A DNA stretch of 64,000 bases, taken from the NCBI RefSeq assembly GCF_027595985.1, contig NC_073305.1:82555126-82619125 (forward strand), given 5' to 3'. The notes beneath the pieces are model-generated. The model saw only the letters and a list, made by a program, of their open reading frames with translations. It was not told the DNA's origin and did no database searches. Made by a program: the position numbers and the translations under genes. Origin of the DNA: Sorex araneus (taxonomy: Eukaryota > Chordata > Mammalia > Eulipotyphla > Soricidae). This document shows, in pieces, positions 21,884 to 32,400 of the stretch. The first letter of the stretch is position 1; each line of letters begins with the position of its first letter.

Positions 21884-22504
21884 TCATAAAAGGTCAACAA
21901 AAAACAAACAAAGCACCCAAAATCCTATCAAAAAATGAGTTGAGGAAATGAAAGACACTTCTCCAAAGAAGACAAAGGTCTATAAGCACATGAAAAACTG
22001 TTCATTACTATTTATTATCAGGGAAGTAGGTAAAAAGAAACAATGAGGTGTCTGGTTCAACCCTTTTGAATATACTATGGAGATTTCTTTTTCATACAAA
22101 AGTGAGAAGAGCATTCATATGGCCCAGCTTTTCCACTTCTTGGTATTTATCCCCAAGACACAAAAATATTGACTTAGAGGATATATGCACAACACTATTT
22201 ATTGTAGCATTTATCACAATACCTAGGTAATGGAATTAACTTATGTGTCTAATGACAGGTGAAAGAATAATGAAGATGTGGTATATGTACACAATTAAAT
22301 ACTACAAAGCTCAAAGAATGACAAAATCACACAATTCATAGAAACTTCAAAACTGGAAGATATTATGTTATGTGCCCTAAGTCAGATGAAGGACAAATAC
22401 TAGATGATCTAACTTATTTGTGGCATATAGAATGGCAGGAAAAGGGAATGCAGCATTTAAAGAAGGGGTATGGTAGATTTCCCTTGATCCTATACTGTAG
22501 AAAT
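21884..22504 (+). mobile_element. Old L1 ORF2 3' part, right of the mosaic insert
   Basis: Classic late-ORF2 text: 'gacacttctccaaagaagac', 'cttcttggtatttatcccca', 'tatttattgtagcatttatc'. It is heavily mutated. Confidence 0.85.
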
Positions 22505-22515
22505 CAGAAGGTCTG

Positions 22516-22768
22516 TAGCATTGCACTGTGGCACTGTCGTCCCATTGTTCATCGATTTGCTCGAGTGGGCACCACTAACGTCTGCATTATGAGACTTGCT
22601 GTTACTGTTTTTGGCATATCGAATATGCCATGGGTAGCTTGCCAGATTCTGCCATGTGGGTGGGATACTCTTGGTAGCTTGCTGGGCTCTCCGAGAGGGA
22701 CAAAGGAATCGAACCCAGGTCGGCTGCATGCAAGGCAAACGCTCTACCCGCTGTGCTATCTCATGAGA
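22516..22768 (-). mobile_element. SINE-A copy with 11-base TSD
   Basis: Full SINE-A in minus sense, inserted in the old L1. Flanks cagaaggtctg (22505-22515) and cagaaagtctg (22769-22779) differ by one base. Confidence 0.9.
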
Positions 22769-22779
22769 CAGAAAGTCTG

Positions 22780-22962
22780 AGAAAGAAAAAATTGAGGATG
22801 TGAGTAAAAGGACGTAGATGGGAGTTAACAGGGAAAGGACAAGGGGCCATGGTTGCCTTCAGAATTATAGAGGTATGGTTTATGTGAATATCCAAATCTA
22901 AGATCCAGTAATGCTGGAAGCAAGAGATCCAAACTATAATTGAACTTAAAAATGTACCTGTG
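22780..22962 (+). mobile_element. Old L1 3' UTR segment
   Basis: 3'-UTR-like sequence that continues the old L1 up to the left TSD of the next nested insertion. Confidence 0.6.
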
Positions 22963-23087
22963 TTGAAGGGATGGGTGTTTGAGCATTGTATAACTGAGAC
23001 TTTAACCTGAACGCTTTGTAACTTTCCACATGGTGAATTAATAAAAGAATTTAAAAAAATAAATTTTATTTTATTTTTACAAAAAAA
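22963..23087 (+). mobile_element. Very short L1 3' end, nested, 15-base TSD
   Basis: Only about 125 bases of L1 3' UTR ('ggatgggtgtttgagcattg', 'cacatggtgaattaataaaa') plus an A-rich tail. It is bracketed by the perfect direct repeat aaaaatgtacctgtg (22948-22962 and 23088-23102). Confidence 0.92.
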
Positions 23088-23102
23088 AAAAATGTACCTG
23101 TG

Positions 23103-23265
23103 AAGGAGATTAGCCAGGGCTTAGGAGAGAACCTGGGGCCCTTGATGGAATGATGCTCATGATCGTGATAGGATTGGTGTTGGAATATTGCATGTCTGAA
23201 ATTCAACTAAGAATAACTTTGTAAATTATGGTGCCATAATAAAACAATCATTTACAAAAGTATAA
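23103..23265 (+). mobile_element. Old L1 3' UTR, terminal part
   Basis: Contains 'gatgctcatgatcgtgatag' and 'gtgccataataaaacaatc', an older L1 3' end that completes the element starting near 19045. Confidence 0.7.
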
Positions 23266-23294
23266 CTAGTTCCCAAATGTTGAATGGAACATTC

Positions 23295-23462
23295 TTTTTA
23301 GCCTATTTTTTGGGCCACACCTGGAAATGCTCAGAGGTTACTCCGTAATTACTCAGTAATCATTCCTGGTAGTGCTCAAACATATGAGGTACTGGGAATT
23401 GAATGCGGATAGGCTGTATGCAAGGCAAAGCAACTTGCCTGCTGTACTATCATTCAAGCCAC
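23295..23462 (-). mobile_element. SINE-B copy with 14-base TSD
   Basis: Flanks tgaatggaacattc (23281-23294) and tgaatgggacattc (23463-23476) differ at one base. The body holds a small internal duplication around 'gtaattactcagtaatcatt'. Confidence 0.9.
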
Positions 23463-23476
23463 TGAATGGGACATTC

Positions 23477-23934
23477 ATGTACTAAAAATTTCATTGTTTA
23501 TCTGAAATTCAAACTTAGCTCATATTTGTCTAACAGCCTATGTGTTCTAGTCAAAACACTCCACATCTCTCAATATGAGATTCTATTTTACTCTATGCCT
23601 TGACTCAGTCTTTCTTATTTTTTTTCTTAAATTTTCTTTATTAAATTTTCTTCAGTAGATGATGTTTCACAGAAACTTAACATAAATACACATTCCATAG
23701 GTATGTCCCTATTAAGTTTTGTTAGATTTCCTCATCTCATGAACACAGAAACTTATTATTATCAATAGTAAACTTGATAATAAACTTGATAAACTTGATA
23801 GGCAACCGTGAGCTTAGTTAAGCTAGTTTCTTTTCCTCTCCTTGGAATGTCCTAGCAGTGATAAAATGTGGTCTTTCATCATCAACACCTTCCCCAGCTG
23901 TCTCACACTGTTTACTGCCATTTGCAGAATTCTA
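23477..23934. other. No gene seen; small aaacttgat tandem
   Basis: AT-rich sequence. Three spaced copies of aaacttgat lie at 23770-23800. Confidence 0.55.
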
Positions 23935-24125
23935 TTTCAGTAATTTTTCAAAGTGTCATTCCCGAGGCCAATAGAATTAGCATCACCTGGGAATTTTGTA
24001 AAATGCAAAACTTCATGCCTCATTCCAGACCTATTGAGTCAGAAAATGTGAAAGTGTGGCCCAGAAATCTGTGTTTGAAGAAGGCTTCCTAGTCATTTTG
24101 ATATAGTTAAGTTGGAGAACAATTG
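23935..24125 (+). mobile_element. MER5A-type hAT DNA transposon remnant
   Basis: Contains 'attagcatcacctgggaatt', 'gacctattgagtcagaaaat' and 'cccagaaatctgtgtttgaa', the diagnostic text of MER5A, an ancient non-autonomous hAT-Charlie element shared by placental mammals. Confidence 0.88.
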
Positions 24126-24254
24126 TTCTGTTAGTACAATTTACTTTTGTTATCGTTATGGGAAATGTTCTTGCCTCTGGCTGACTGGTCTATGTTACTT
24201 AAAAAGTAGCAGCTATATTGGATTTCTCTTTCTTGAAACCATGCTTTAAAATGT

Positions 24255-24406
24255 ATTTTGGTTTTGTTTTTGTTTTTTGGGCCATACCTGGCCGTGCTTG
24301 TAGATTGCTTTTCGTGGTGCTTGGGGGACCACGAGACATCAAGGATAAAATCCTGACCTCCTGCATGCATAGCATGTGCTCAGTACTTTGAGTTCTTTCT
24401 CCAGCC
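24255..24406 (-). mobile_element. Old SINE-B-like copy
   Basis: A TTTTGTTTTTTGGG tail, then 'ccatacctggccgtgcttgt' and a degraded head ending 'ttctccagccc'. Confidence 0.8.
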
Positions 24407-24482
24407 CAAGATAATGATTTCATCACCTTTGAAAATATACCCAGAGGTGCTATTCCTGGCTCTTATGCTAGTTCTATTTTAA

Positions 24483-24575
24483 TTTTATTTATTTATTATA
24501 TTTTCATGAAAGCACTGTGATTTACAAAGTTATTCATCGTTGGGTTTTAGGCATACAATACAGTTATTTTCAGGG
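24483..24575 (-). mobile_element. L1 3' end fragment (antisense)
   Basis: 'gcactgtgatttacaaagtt' and 'gttttaggcatacaatacag' are the reverse of the L1 3' UTR end seen elsewhere in the window. Confidence 0.65.
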
Positions 24576-24579
24576 CCTA

Positions 24580-25762
24580 GCATAGGGAGGATATGTAAAA
24601 TGTTTGGGGAATGAAAGACAAGGATAAATAAGTAATATTTAAGTGGATATAAATATAAGTGGATAGTTATGGGGTTTTGCAGCAAGGTATCTTAGAAAAG
24701 CCATTAAATAAATGTATTAGCTGAATTGGTTAGTTGGATGAGCAGGCTACTTTACCATTCCATGATGGGGCCTTGTGGCTAAAATTATAATAGCTTTTAC
24801 ATTTTCTCTAGCTGTCACTTAATCTTCCTTCCCTTACATATTTTAGCTGTTTTATAGATTACAGAAGAGTATAGTAACTGATATAAATTCTAACTCTGGT
24901 CATTTTAATGCTAACATATTTATTTATATGTACATGAATGTGAAATGTTTGACACAATGCTGAGTTCACACTGGAAGCATTGCATTAAATTGACTAATAA
25001 CATAACTGCTGTATGTCAGAATATGCTATGATAATTACATTTTACATACATATCCAACATTAATCAGTGCCGATGGTTCAAAATGACAATAAACGATCTT
25101 TGTGGTGAAATAAAATCACGGACCTGATTACAAAAATTTCAGGCAAGATGACCAAAAATCAGGTCTCTGTGAGGGGAACATTTATCTACTTTTAAAAGTA
25201 AATTACCTAAAATGTTAAATACCCTAAGATGCAAATAAATGTTAAGAATTATTTGTCAAATAAATTGATACTTCAATTTGTAGCTTAATCTATAACTATG
25301 GATTCTTTTGGTATGGCACATGATATACTTGAGTGTTCATATGTCATGGAGCAAAGTGTATAAGATCACAAATAAATTTTCCTATAATGTTTTTACCTCT
25401 TCGACCTCAAGTTTACTTATCAAAGGTGAACCAGTTGCACCAAATTATTTTTCATGTTAAATGTGTAGGGAACCTGAAAAAAAAATCATCTTGTACACAA
25501 ATTTCCTGACATTTTATGGTAGTAATAGTTCACTTTGAATATCAGCCATTTAAAAATAATCACAGAAATGTGATTATTAAAATACAAATTAGAATATTGG
25601 TGTGAATAGGTTCCACAGAATAAATGACTACTGCAATTCTTTATCAAAGCCACCAACATATTTACTGTAAGGTGTCATGTCCTGGTGCTTTGGACCGTCA
25701 AAATTCTTGGATATCCAAGCTCCACAATGGATGTAGGCTTTTATGCTACAGTATTAATAGCT
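24580..25762. other. No gene seen
   Basis: AT-rich unique-looking sequence; only short chance frames. Confidence 0.55.
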
Positions 25763-25774
25763 TCACTTCCTTTT

Positions 25775-25939
25775 TTTTCTTTTTGGGTCATACCTGGCAA
25801 TGCACAGGGGTTACTCCTGGCTTTGCACTCAGGAATTAGTCCTGGCAGTGCTCAGGGGACCATATGGGATGCTGGGAATCAAACCCAGTCAGCTGCTTGC
25901 AAGGCAAACACCCTACCCTCTGTGCTATCGCTCCAGCCC
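25775..25939 (-). mobile_element. SINE-B copy
   Basis: Complete body and head with a poly(T) left end. The flanks tcacttcctttttt (25763 on) and tcacttctttttta (25940 on) look like a TSD. Confidence 0.92.
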
Positions 25940-25944
25940 TCACT

Positions 25945-26239
25945 TCTTTTTTATTTCCAGTGTCACACAATTTACTTTAATGCTATCATTGCTTTAATTG
26001 TTGGTGACCGTTACAGCCTCTAACATTCTCTAGTTCAGGTCTTTCATCCCTTACTAGGCCTGTATCATAGGAGATAAATATTCCTAAATCTTGACAAACA
26101 ATTTAAAAAGCAATTCAATGAATAAAAGAACATGAACACATGTTCTTCTAAGTGAATATTTTTAGGGCCAATATGACTGCTAGCTGGGGGCCCAAACTAA
26201 AGTAGTTAAACTTTAGAATATGCTTGTTAAGGAAGTGAG
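25945..26239. other. No gene seen
   Basis: AT-rich sequence. Confidence 0.5.
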
Positions 26240-26385
26240 CTTATTGGGGTGGGGGTGTGGAGGAGGAACCTGGCAGAGAGATGCCGGCACTGGTGGTGGG
26301 ACTGGAATTGGAACAATGAAAACCTAAAATTCTATGGTCCATATCTTTGTAAATCATGATGCCTAAATAAAAATATTTTTTAAAC
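26240..26385 (+). mobile_element. L1 3' UTR end
   Basis: 'ggcactggtggtgggactgg' followed by 'atcatgatgcctaaataaaaa', an older L1 3' end. Confidence 0.7.
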
Positions 26386-26389
26386 CCTG

Positions 26390-26940
26390 AAGTATGTTGA
26401 AAGTCTATCAAATACAATATGAATTCTTCACTATGATATTCATGGCCCAATACCAAACTTTCTGCTGGTACAGATTCAATTTCTATACCAGAAAATAGAC
26501 TCAAGCAAAATTGAATTCAGTGACTAACAGAACATTATGTGCTTTTATTTCTTTATGACTCTGCTTAGACTGTTCACATTTTGGGAGATGTTCAGGTCCA
26601 AAATCTTACCTTACCTTAGATACTACTTTAAATATAATGCATTTCGACCAGATTTGACTAGAGTAAACTTTTTGCATTCTCTTATGACTTTTACATGTTA
26701 TGGGTTGTGTTTTAGTTATAGATAGTTGTTTTTGCCTTCTGCCTTTCCTGTCCTCACTCAACACTAGAACCCTGCTGGTATTACTTGATTGAATTTGTTA
26801 ATTTGCTAGTCTAAGCCACTATATTTTGAATTTTGCTTCAAATCAAAATCACTGAGAGCTTACAAATTATTTTGCCTGAGTTTTCCATTGTTTGACAATT
26901 AAATAGAATAGTTTCATTGAAGGAGAGTATTAATATGATG
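26390..26940. other. No gene seen
   Basis: AT-rich sequence; frames up to 87 codons are unrecognised. Confidence 0.5.
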
Positions 26941-26942
26941 TG

Positions 26943-27002
26943 TGAGAAAGAAAGAGAGACAGAGAGAAAGAGAGAGAGACACAGAGAGAGAGACGGAGAC
27001 AG

Positions 27003-27078
<76 letters not shown>
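26943..27078. repeat. GA microsatellite
   Basis: GAGA-rich, interrupted to 27010, then about 66 bases of nearly pure AG. The open frames across it are repeat artefacts. Confidence 0.96.
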
Positions 27079-27085
<7 letters not shown>

Positions 27086-27186
27086 GGTAAGGAGTGGAGG
27101 TGAAAGGTCAAGGCCAAAATGTAGAGATCACACATCCAGAGCAGGGATGTGGTGTCCAGAGTAAGGTGGCACAAATGTTTCTGGAA

Positions 27187-27187
<1 letters not shown>

Positions 27188-27223
<36 letters not shown>

Positions 27224-27232
27224 TGTGTGTGT
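27188..27232. repeat. TG microsatellite
   Basis: About 22 TG units with one TA interruption; potential Z-DNA former. Confidence 0.95.
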
Positions 27233-27284
27233 TTTGGCTGTGGCTGCATGGATTTATATTCATCTTGACTTGGTGAGATGAATG

Positions 27285-27365
27285 TTTTGCTTTGTTTTGG
27301 AGCACTAGCCAGGAGTGCTCTGGGAGCCATATAGTTTGGAGACTGAATCCAAGCCTCCTGCAGTT
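27285..27365 (-). mobile_element. Possible old SINE-B fragment
   Basis: 'caggagtgctctgggagcca' and 'tatagtttggagactgaatc' weakly follow the SINE-B body. Confidence 0.4.
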
Positions 27366-27369
27366 ATTT

Positions 27370-28125
27370 TCCTGTTCCAGGTGTCAATTTCAACATACCC
27401 ATTTTACTACCTTACTCTTTGAGAAACACTGGTGTCATTAGTGTGTCACACATCCACGACAGAATACAGATGGTGTTCTACTATTACCTGGTGAGTCAAA
27501 CTTATGCCCCAAATTGTCTCTTGCAAACAGCATAACCTAAACAATAGAAACCAGAAATTTACGTTATGTTGCCAAGTTTTGAGATCCTTGATAAAACACA
27601 AAAAGAACGCTGTGATGTTCTTCTGTACATCAAAAGTTTGTGATGTACAAACTTTTCACTGTATTCAAGTCTCAGAATAGAGTTCAGAACAGTCTTTTTA
27701 TTCATACCACTCCGACTCCCTCTTATCTTGATGATGCTGACTCTGTAATTCTTCACCTGTAGCAATTTTCCTTTGGGTTCCAGTGGTCTCATTTGTACCA
27801 ACCCTCATCTTGGACAACCTTTTAGTCTGCCTGGATTTCACTGCTATTCCATAATGTTGAGTATTCTAGCCTCCACACCCCACCCCATCTCTTTTATATA
27901 GTATCCAAGCTTCAGTGTGAATCAATTCACGATAATTACTTTTCCTTGTTTAAGCATCCCAACCAGAGATTTCATCAGTAGCTCATACTCACATCAAAGG
28001 AAAGGGCTATGAATATCCATATCTTTCTCTGCATTTTGTATAGGACCATTATGAGTGCTCTAAACATTTGCTAATTTAATTGATGCAACCCCAAGCAATT
28101 TACAGGTATATAGAGATCCACAGCA
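27370..28125. other. No gene seen; hairpin at 27624-27656
   Basis: Unique-looking sequence containing two overlapping perfect inverted repeats (see findings). Confidence 0.5.
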
Positions 28126-28127
28126 AA

Positions 28128-28310
28128 TATCTTTTTTTTTGTGTGTGTGCAGAGGGGAAGAGACTTTAGCTGTGCTCAGGGGAACTGGGGACTACTCTAC
28201 TTGATACCCCACTTGGCAGTGTGGACCGAGAGAGCTACCTTAACAGTGTTCCAAAGGCCACTCAGTGCCAGACATCAAACCTGGGATCTCTGCCCACCAG
28301 ACATCTGCTT
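28128..28310 (-). mobile_element. Possible very old SINE
   Basis: A poly(T) and TG left end, then 'agctgtgctcaggggaactg' and 'gccagacatcaaacctggga' give weak SINE-B-like spacing. Confidence 0.4.
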
Positions 28311-28314
28311 TAGA

Positions 28315-29685
28315 TTTTGAAGCTGTCTGTCTCCCTACCTCTCTATAGTAAATTTTGACCCTCTTCTCTATAGTAACTTTGACCCTACTAGGCAACAAAG
28401 TATTAGAGATATAGCCATGTAAACGTTTTTTTCACTCCTTCAATTATGTTTATTCCAACAGAAACTACATGACTATCATACAAAGATACTAAACAAAAAA
28501 ATCGGTTCAGCGATTTTCTTCTTCAGAGTTTTGATTTTTTTCATTTTTCTAACCCATTTTGTTTATTGCCTCTGTCCTTTGATATTTTTCTTTATGCCAA
28601 ATTACATTCCTTTTCATTTCATTATAAGATTATTCTAGGCTCTTGAACTTAATCTCATTATGAAAGACAGTTTCAATAAATCTAAAGTTCTTCCTTTGTG
28701 AGGGGATTTCTTCCTCTGTAATTGGCTGAAAAGGACAATTCCAGAAAATAAAACTAACAAAAATATTCACTTATGCCCTTCACAGATTAAGATAATTAAT
28801 TCACTTCATTATGCCAAGTGCCAACAAGTTGAAATCATCTACCTAGTTGAAATCATCTAAGCAGATGATTTAACTTATTTCTTCCTTGAATAGTTAACTA
28901 GTAAGTATCTGCTAAGCTAAAAGATATTGTGTCAGGTGAGTGACTATTGTTAAAATCAGTGTGGAATTTCAGCTTGATATACATATAAGTAGCACTGAAT
29001 AGTTAATATTTCTTCCAAATTTTAGGGTTTGCTGGTACAATCATCTGCATATTCATTTACAAATTTTACTATTTGCTATTTACTACAGATAAATTTTACT
29101 ATTTCTTATTTTATCCTTTTATAGTAATGCTCATTCTTTCCTAAAGTAAATATATTTTAATTTCTCTAAGAAAAATTATTTTGTAATAAAATTGAACATA
29201 TTTAAACAAAAAAGCAAACTAAAGTAATAAACATGAAAAGAGCAATGCCTTCGAATAAACTGAACCATTTCCATACAAATTTTGGATATCTTTGCATAAG
29301 AAAACGTGAAAAACTACCTAAGATTAAATATTATTAGGATACTCGATTAGTCTATTCAAAGAAATGAGAAACGCTTCTATAGTGTATTGTCAATTATTAA
29401 ATAGTTCTAACATAATTTTGACATTGGGTATATTCAAATCCTGGTCACTTACATATTCCATATAAAGTCATCACATTACTCATCAGATAGTGATGGGCTT
29501 GGATAGTCAGAGATTTAACATCTTTGGTTTAAAGACATAGAAATGGTGCTAATAGTTCTTGAATAACACTGTCCAGAAATAGTACTACCATATGCAGCCT
29601 GAAGGATGTGCTATGTGAGGAAGTATCCTGCACAAAAGCCACCAATTCAGTTTTCACCTGATAAGAAAATCTTGATTCAAGTACT
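28315..29685. other. No gene seen
   Basis: AT-rich unique-looking sequence; includes a small direct/inverted repeat cluster at 28828-28871. Confidence 0.55.
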
Positions 29686-29687
29686 TT

Positions 29688-29786
29688 TGTGCCCAGGGAC
29701 CACCCCCTTCAGTCTGGGAAACATTCAGTGCTGGATTTGCCCCATGAATACTGCTTAAATTAAACCCTGTACTATCTCTCCAGCCC
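29688..29786 (-). mobile_element. Old SINE-B-like fragment
   Basis: Head end 'ccctgtactatctctccagc' with a shortened, diverged body. Confidence 0.6.
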
Positions 29787-29789
29787 TAA

Positions 29790-31415
29790 CTAAAGTATTT
29801 TTGCAGTTTTTTTTCCTGTATTAAACAGTGTAATACAGTGAAGAATTTTGAGCAGATTCTTTTTGAATTGATGAAAATTATCTTAGATTTGAAATTAACA
29901 TGATTAATGGTGATCTTAAAGAACAATCTCAATATTTCAATAATTGTAGAGATATTTGTGATTTTATGAAACATTAAGATTTTTAAGAAACATTAAGAAT
30001 TTTAGTATTTGCTTCAGAATGCCTTATCCTAACCATGCAACAATAATTGATATATGTATATATGTAATATGGCATTATTTTATAATAATATAATAATTTG
30101 TGAATTACTGAAAAGATTTAAGGCTAACCATAATTTTGGGAACTGTGATTCACTAAATAATGAATAAGTATAAATTTACATTGTTATTTCACAAAATGAT
30201 TATTTAGGTGATTTGTTTTTTAGCATAGAGAAAAACCTTTTCCTACCAGATTGGAAGACAAAGATCCTATTAAAATGAGAAGAGGAAGTCAGGCATTATG
30301 ACTTTCTGTGGGTATTTAATATTAGCAATAGAAACTGAAAAAATTGTAGTGAATCTAAGAATTTCTTAGCTTGCAGAATTTGAGATTATAACCATGAAAT
30401 AACTGGGGAAATCAATTGACCCTAGGGGCTAAAGAACAAATATCTATTTATTGTCTCTCTATTTTAGCATGATAGCTGTATGTCACAATGATTAAGAAAC
30501 TAGAGTTTTGTTATTGTTAAAATAAAAAAGTCAATATAATCATAAACACTACTAGTAACTTTTACAGAAATCTTGAATTACTTAGGTATTGTAGTAAATA
30601 TAGCTGAGATTGCATTTTTTCAAGTAATTAAGAATTTATCATTATCTAAAATAATTTTTATCTTTCAACTTTAGACAATAGTTTTTATTAAAAATTGAGG
30701 TAACATTTTTTATGAGTGTAAATATTGGTATGAAAAGGGGTACAATGTTACAACAGTATACCTGTCATCAAAGTGCTAATTCTTAGAGTAGTTATGAGAA
30801 ATTACCTAAAATTATATCTTTATAGTCAAAGTATGAAAATATTAATAATACAAACATAGTTATAACACAATTTTGAATTTAAATTATTAAGTACATGTGT
30901 ACATACCTATGATAAATTTATTATTAAGTTATTTTTATTATGGCTATAAAACCTGCTTTATAAAATTTTTTCACTTGTGGATAAATTCAGTCAATTAAGA
31001 GCCTTGTAAAGTACTCATGTGAGGGCACTTATTTTCTAGCAAGACCTAAACTAAGAACTCAGCAGTTTGTTACATCAAGGCTATTTTGAGATAGAACTAT
31101 TACCTAAGTGATATTTTGTGATTTGGCATTTTGTTTAAATTTCTTTTTTAAGGATTCCTCAAATGGTATCTTTAGTTTTAGAGTCTAAGGTATAGAATTA
31201 CAGAACAGAGAGCTTTTCAGAGCTTCCTGATATATTTCTACTGTTTTAGGAGTAATAAATGATGCTGCTTCCATGAATGAACTATACTAATAAGCCCAAT
31301 GCTATAGAACATTAAAAACAAATGTTCTTTCATAATTTTGGACATAAAGAAACATAGTAAGGGGATAACAAATGCCCAAAGGTAACAGTCACTGAGAACT
31401 GGTCTTTAGTAGCAA
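29790..31415. other. No gene seen
   Basis: Very AT-rich unique-looking sequence, no coding signal. Confidence 0.55.
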
Positions 31416-31419
31416 GTTG

Positions 31420-31580
31420 GGTACTGGGAGGGAACAGTAAAGAGATATAGAGTTAGGAGAGCAAGGAACAATGCTGGAAAGAGCAAATACTGGTGAAAGG
31501 GGTGTTTCTGAAACGTTTTATCAAATCCTATAATTAATAGTATTATAATTTATGGTGCCTCAAATAAAATATAAAAATAT
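31420..31580 (+). mobile_element. Old L1 3' UTR end
   Basis: 'tactggtgaaaggggtgttt' and 'tatggtgcctcaaataaaat' match the L1 3' end pattern. Confidence 0.65.
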
Positions 31581-31589
31581 TAATTCAGA

Positions 31590-31735
31590 GTAGGAAAAGC
31601 TGCTCCAAAAATTGGGGCACATGCCTTGTGTGCAACCATAAGACCCCAAGTTCAAACTCACATGACCTCTTGATTATCACTAGGAGTAATTCTAGGCCCT
31701 AATACGATTAGCAAGATCTCCCCCAAATTAAAAAA
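31590..31735 (+). mobile_element. Old SINE-B-like copy
   Basis: 'catgccttgtgtgcaaccat', 'ccaagttcaaactcacatg' and 'taggagtaattctaggccct' follow the plus-sense head and body in diverged form. Confidence 0.5.
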
Positions 31736-31739
31736 TATT

Positions 31740-32052
31740 AATGCAATACCAAATTAAATTTTGATAATGTTAATAATAATGATACAAAAAGAATGTCCTC
31801 ATAGGGTTGGCCATCTGCAAATAGCAGTTTCCTATGAAAAATGTATTGATAAGATAATGGAAGCTGATAGTTGAACATTTTATCATTTGTTGAAGTATCC
31901 TTTTGCTTAGCTAAGATTAAGAGCATTGAGGCTTTTGTTTTGGGGAAGAAAAGAAAATTTTCATGGTAGAGGGAAATAGAGAAGGACTTGGTGTTGGAAT
32001 ATCGGAATCTCGTATGCATAGAAATTTACCATTGACAGTACTATAAAATCAT
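31740..32052. other. No gene seen
   Basis: AT-rich sequence; the 93-codon minus frame here is unrecognised. Confidence 0.5.
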
Positions 32053-32065
32053 AAAGCATTAAAGC

Positions 32066-32387
32066 TCAGGGATTACTCCTGACTCTGTGCTCAAGCGTCT
32101 CTCCTGGCAGGGCTCAGGAAACCATACTGGGTGTTGACTCACTGTCACTGTCACTGTCATCCCGTTGCTCATTGATTTGCTCAAGCGGGCAGCAGTAATG
32201 TCTCCATTGCGAGACTTGTTACTGTTTTTGGCATATAGAAAACACCACGGGGAGCTTACCAGGCTCTGCCATGTGAGCGAGATACTCTCGGTAGCTTGCC
32301 AGGCTCTCCGAGAGGGGCGGAGGAATCGGACCTGGGTCCGCCGTGTGCAAGATGAGCGCCCTACCCGCTGTGCTATCGTTCCTGCCC
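32066..32387 (-). mobile_element. Chimeric SINE-A/SINE-B inside one TSD pair
   Basis: The perfect 13-base direct repeat aaagcattaaagc (32053-32065 and 32388-32400) encloses both a full SINE-A (32137-32387) and a ~70-base SINE-B body piece (32066-32136, 'gattactcctgactctgtgc'). In minus sense the order is head, SINE-A body, SINE-B body, TSD. There is no poly(A). Confidence 0.85.
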
Positions 32388-32400
32388 AAAGCATTAAAGC

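Noticed and set aside
26943..27232. CRISPR-like regular repeats
   Set aside because: The regular repeats are simple microsatellites without unique spacers, and the window is mammalian.
26914..27330. 138-codon minus-strand frame
   Set aside because: It is driven by GA and TG microsatellites (Ser-Leu and Thr-His repeats).
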